The notes under the pieces: generated by a model
What the model was told of the DNA's origin: nothing
Seen by the model: only the letters and a program-made list of their open reading frames with translations
The model's database searches: none
In this document: piece after piece, positions 61,853 to 64,000 of the stretch
How the letters are laid out: each line of letters starts with the position of its first letter
How positions within the stretch are numbered: the stretch's first letter is position 1
Program-made: the position numbers and the translations under genes
DNA from: Hymenobacter sp. PAMC 26628
GTDB taxonomy: Bacteria > Bacteroidota > Bacteroidia > Cytophagales > Hymenobacteraceae
Assembly: GCF_001562275.1 (NCBI RefSeq)
Contig: NZ_CP014304.1
Span: 4,340,001-4,404,000 of the forward strand
Direction of reading: 5' to 3'
DNA: 64,000 nt

Positions 61853-63061
61853 TTACTCCTCGCGCAGGGCCACCGCCGGCTGGATGCCCGCGGCCAACCG
61901 GCTGGGGTACAGCGCGCAGCCTGTGGCCAGCAGATACAGGCCCGCCGCCGCCATAGCCATGGCCGTGCCGTACACCCCGGCCGGCACGCCCAGCACCCCC
62001 AGCAGCGGGAACTGCACGGCCACCAGCAGCCCCAGCCCCAGCCCAAACGTGGTGAGCACCAGGATTTCGCCCACCACCTGCCCACTAATGGCCGCGCCCG
62101 TGGCCCCCATGGCCCGGCGCACGCCCAGCTCGCCCCGCCGCTGGCTGATGTTGAGCCACAGCACCCCGTACAGCCCCAACGCCACGTTGATGAGCAAAAA
62201 CAGGCTCACCACGCCCAGGATGACGGGCGGCGTGAGCAGCTGCTTGAACTGCACGCGGCGCTGGTTGGCCAGCGGGGTGATGGTGCTTGACCAAGTAGGG
62301 TTGAGGGCGCGGATGTCGTCGCTGATTTTCTTTTCCAGCGCGGCCCCGCTGCCGGGCTGCACCCGCACCAGCAGCGTGGTGAGGGCATCGGTGGTGTCCT
62401 GCGGGCTGACGTACAAGAAAATAGCGGGCTTGGGCTCGCTCAATTCGCCATCGCCGCGGTAGGGCCCGCTCACCCCCACCACCCGCCACGCTTGGGGCAG
62501 CATGCGGGTGGGGCCCCCTTCGATGACCCGGCCCAGCGGCGACTCGCCGGGCGCGAACAGCGCGTCGCGCAACGATTCAGTGATGACGACGGCGCGGCTG
62601 TTGGCGGCTTCGTCGCGGCGGTCGAACCAGCGGCCGGCTTTCAGTTGCAACCCCATCACCTCCCGGAATTCGGGGCTGGCGTTGTAGTAGTTGGCCACTT
62701 CGCAGACGCGCTTGTTAGTCCCTTCGCCCGCCGACAGGTCGCCGTTGTTGGAAGCAAAAGCGTAGGGCGTGTTGCCCTCGCTGCGCGACACGCCGGCCAC
62801 GCCGGGGGTATCTTTCAGGTGTTGGATGATTTGTTGCAGGGTACCCAGCACTTGCCCGCGGCTGGGCTGGCCGCCGGGGCTCAGGCTGACGTCCCACACC
62901 TGCTCGTAGGCGAAGCCCAGCGGGGCGCGGTAGTTCTGCCACAGGTACACGCCCAGGCTGCTCACGGCGAACAGCACCACGAAGGCCAGCAGGATTTCGA
63001 GCACCAGCAGGCCGTTGGCGCGCTTGCGGTTCCACATCAGGGTGAACAGGTGGCGGATCAT
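61853..63061 (-). CDS. MacB/FtsX-type ABC transporter permease (second gene)
   Basis: This 402-aa protein has an N-terminal helix (NGLLVLEILLAFVVLFAVSS), a large MacB-like periplasmic domain (VWDVSLSPGGQPSRGQVLGT to LNPTWSSTITPLANQR), and three C-terminal helices (PVILGVVSLFLLINVALGLY; VVGEILVLTTFGLGLGLLVA; AMAMAAAGLYLLATGCALYP) with the FtsX motif ISQRRGELGVRRAMGATGAA. It overlaps the upstream permease by 4 bases (ATGA), so the two are coupled and probably act as a heterodimer. Such pairs expel antimicrobials or lipophilic substrates, or remodel the envelope; the ATPase gene should be upstream, outside the window. Confidence 0.9.
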   Translation of the reverse strand: MIRHLFTLMWNRKRANGLLVLEILLAFVVLFAVSSLGVYLWQNYRAPLGFAYEQVWDVSLSPGGQPSRGQVLGTLQQIIQHLKDTPGVAGVSRSEGNTPYAFASNNGDLSAGEGTNKRVCEVANYYNASPEFREVMGLQLKAGRWFDRRDEAANSRAVVITESLRDALFAPGESPLGRVIEGGPTRMLPQAWRVVGVSGPYRGDGELSEPKPAIFLYVSPQDTTDALTTLLVRVQPGSGAALEKKISDDIRALNPTWSSTITPLANQRRVQFKQLLTPPVILGVVSLFLLINVALGLYGVLWLNISQRRGELGVRRAMGATGAAISGQVVGEILVLTTFGLGLGLLVAVQFPLLGVLGVPAGVYGTAMAMAAAGLYLLATGCALYPSRLAAGIQPAVALREE

Positions 63062-64000
63062 GCGGCGTTGTCTCCTTTCAGAGCCTTAACGGCCTGTAGC
63101 TTGGACATTTTGTAAGCCGGGTAGGCCCCCGACAGGATGCCGAAAAACAGCACCACGCCCAGCCCCATCCCCAGCACGCGCCCGTTCAGGGCAAACTCCG
63201 AATGCGGAATGAACTGGCTGCTGTTGAGCAGGTGCAGGGCCCCGGCGGCCAGCCCCAGGCCCAGCACGCCGCCCAGCAGCGTGAGGAAAATATTCTCGAC
63301 CAGAAACTGCCCCGTGAGCCGGCGCGCCGTGGCCCCGAAGGCCTTGCGCACCCCAATCTCACCCGAACGTTCCAGGGTGCGGCTCACGTTGATGTTCACC
63401 AGGTTGAGGGCCGGCAGCAGCATGAACAGCAGGCCCAGCAGCCCCAGCAGCCCCAGGAAGCGGTTGCCGCCGCCGGGGGCCAGCTCGCCGCCGCTGAAGC
63501 GCGCCGTGAGGTTGGTCATCAGCGGCAGGGCGTGCGAGACCAGCCGCGCGTATTTCTGGGGGTCGGGCAGGGGCTGGCGGGTAATAAGCTGGTCGTACTC
63601 GTCCTGCACCCGCTGCACATCGCCGGGGCCCCGGGCCAGCACAATGGCCTGGTAGGCCCCCAGCAGGTCGGGCTTGCGCAGGTCGTCGGGCGTGGTAGTG
63701 ATGGGTACCCACACGTCGGCGTAGGTGAGCAGGCGCATCACGGGCACGTCGTGCACCACGCCCACCACCCGGTAGCGCACGGCGTCCACCTCCACGGTTT
63801 GGCCCACCGCGCCGGCCACCGCGCCGAAGTATTGCCGGGCCGTGGTTTCGTTGATGACGGCCACGTGGGCCGCCGCGCCCACCTCCTGCAAGTTGTAGGG
63901 CCGGCCGGCGAGGAAGTCGAAGTCCAGCACCTGCCAGAATTCGCCGTCGGTGCGCCGCTGGTCGAGCTTCAGCGTGTGCTGGCCCACGTAGGCCACCGCC
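63058..64000 (-). CDS. MacB/FtsX-type ABC transporter permease (first gene; 5' end outside window)
   Basis: The frame continues past the end of the window, so the N-terminus is missing; 313 or more residues are visible. The periplasmic domain includes FWQVLDFDFLAGRPYNLQEV and RYRVVGVVHDVPVMRLLTYA; three C-terminal helices follow with NINVSRTLERSGEIGVRKAF, the FtsX signature. The GTG at 63996 marks only the first internal codon that could start a protein, and the flanking sequence stays coding, so I treat it as a Val. It is coupled to the second permease. Confidence 0.88.
   Translation of the reverse strand, partial: AVAYVGQHTLKLDQRRTDGEFWQVLDFDFLAGRPYNLQEVGAAAHVAVINETTARQYFGAVAGAVGQTVEVDAVRYRVVGVVHDVPVMRLLTYADVWVPITTTPDDLRKPDLLGAYQAIVLARGPGDVQRVQDEYDQLITRQPLPDPQKYARLVSHALPLMTNLTARFSGGELAPGGGNRFLGLLGLLGLLFMLLPALNLVNINVSRTLERSGEIGVRKAFGATARRLTGQFLVENIFLTLLGGVLGLGLAAGALHLLNSSQFIPHSEFALNGRVLGMGLGVVLFFGILSGAYPAYKMSKLQAVKALKGDNAA

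Noticed and set aside
63994..63996. GTG at the window edge as the true start of the ABC permease
   Set aside because: The frame continues to the end of the window with coding-like sequence, and the protein would lack its first membrane helix and part of the MacB domain.

Overview
The window reads as a chromosome segment of a high-GC member of the Bacteroidota, most likely Hymenobacter or a close relative (Cytophagales). The evidence is the gliding/type IX secretion translocon gene sprA in the block maeB - ruvA - sprA - gcvH - vanZ, T9SS cargo with both sorting-domain types, several promoters of the Bacteroidota form TAnnTTTG (two with a well-spaced TTG/TTTG upstream), weak or absent Shine-Dalgarno sequences, and a dispersed repeat at 54.7 kb of a kind I associate with Hymenobacter. 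All calls were made by reading the sequence; no database search was run.

Layout. 0-10 kb: the end of a T9SS type-B cargo protein, a 15-copy 14-bp tandem repeat, a glycosyltransferase, an Oar-like TonB receptor and the endoribonuclease yicC. 10-24 kb: the sprA block on the minus strand. It also holds a solitary 39-codon transcription unit, a broken DUF885 peptidase gene and a stray 3' fragment of a second malic enzyme. 24-30 kb: a frameshifted lipoprotein gene, an MltD-like LysM transglycosylase, then a lower-GC pair (lipoprotein plus T9SS type-A protein) behind a 12-G tract. 30-46 kb: gatA, two tatA paralogues with odd low-complexity tails, a LytTR regulator, and a long minus-strand envelope cluster (EnvC-like, DUF4292, TPR, sugar nucleotidyltransferase, threonine dehydratase, dut, flippase, enoyl-CoA hydratase). 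This cluster is interrupted at 41-43 kb by the remains of a DNA methyltransferase/nuclease gene split by a REP-associated transposase element, next to a cluster of palindromes.

46-64 kb: mscL, a small secreted basic protein, the rimP-nusA-infB operon with a promoter and an intrinsic terminator in its leader (candidate attenuator), a PH-like membrane protein, an esterase, an RsmI-like methyltransferase, an ammonium transporter, and a minus-strand block of two MacB/FtsX-type ABC permeases, a DUF2807 protein, a retropepsin-like protein, an NtrC-type regulator and its histidine kinase.

How the genes fit together: the recurring theme is the cell envelope. SprA exports the CTD-bearing proteins encoded here. 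EnvC-like, MltD-like and Tat proteins shape or cross the envelope, and the 35-46 kb cluster supplies precursors and polysaccharide export. The most unusual items are the disrupted restriction-modification gene, the rimP leader terminator, the isolated 39-aa gene with its own promoter and terminator, the malic-enzyme remnant beside a doubly broken DUF885 gene, the tandem and palindromic repeats that supply stop codons to neighbouring genes, and the excess of the octamer GGGGCCCC.
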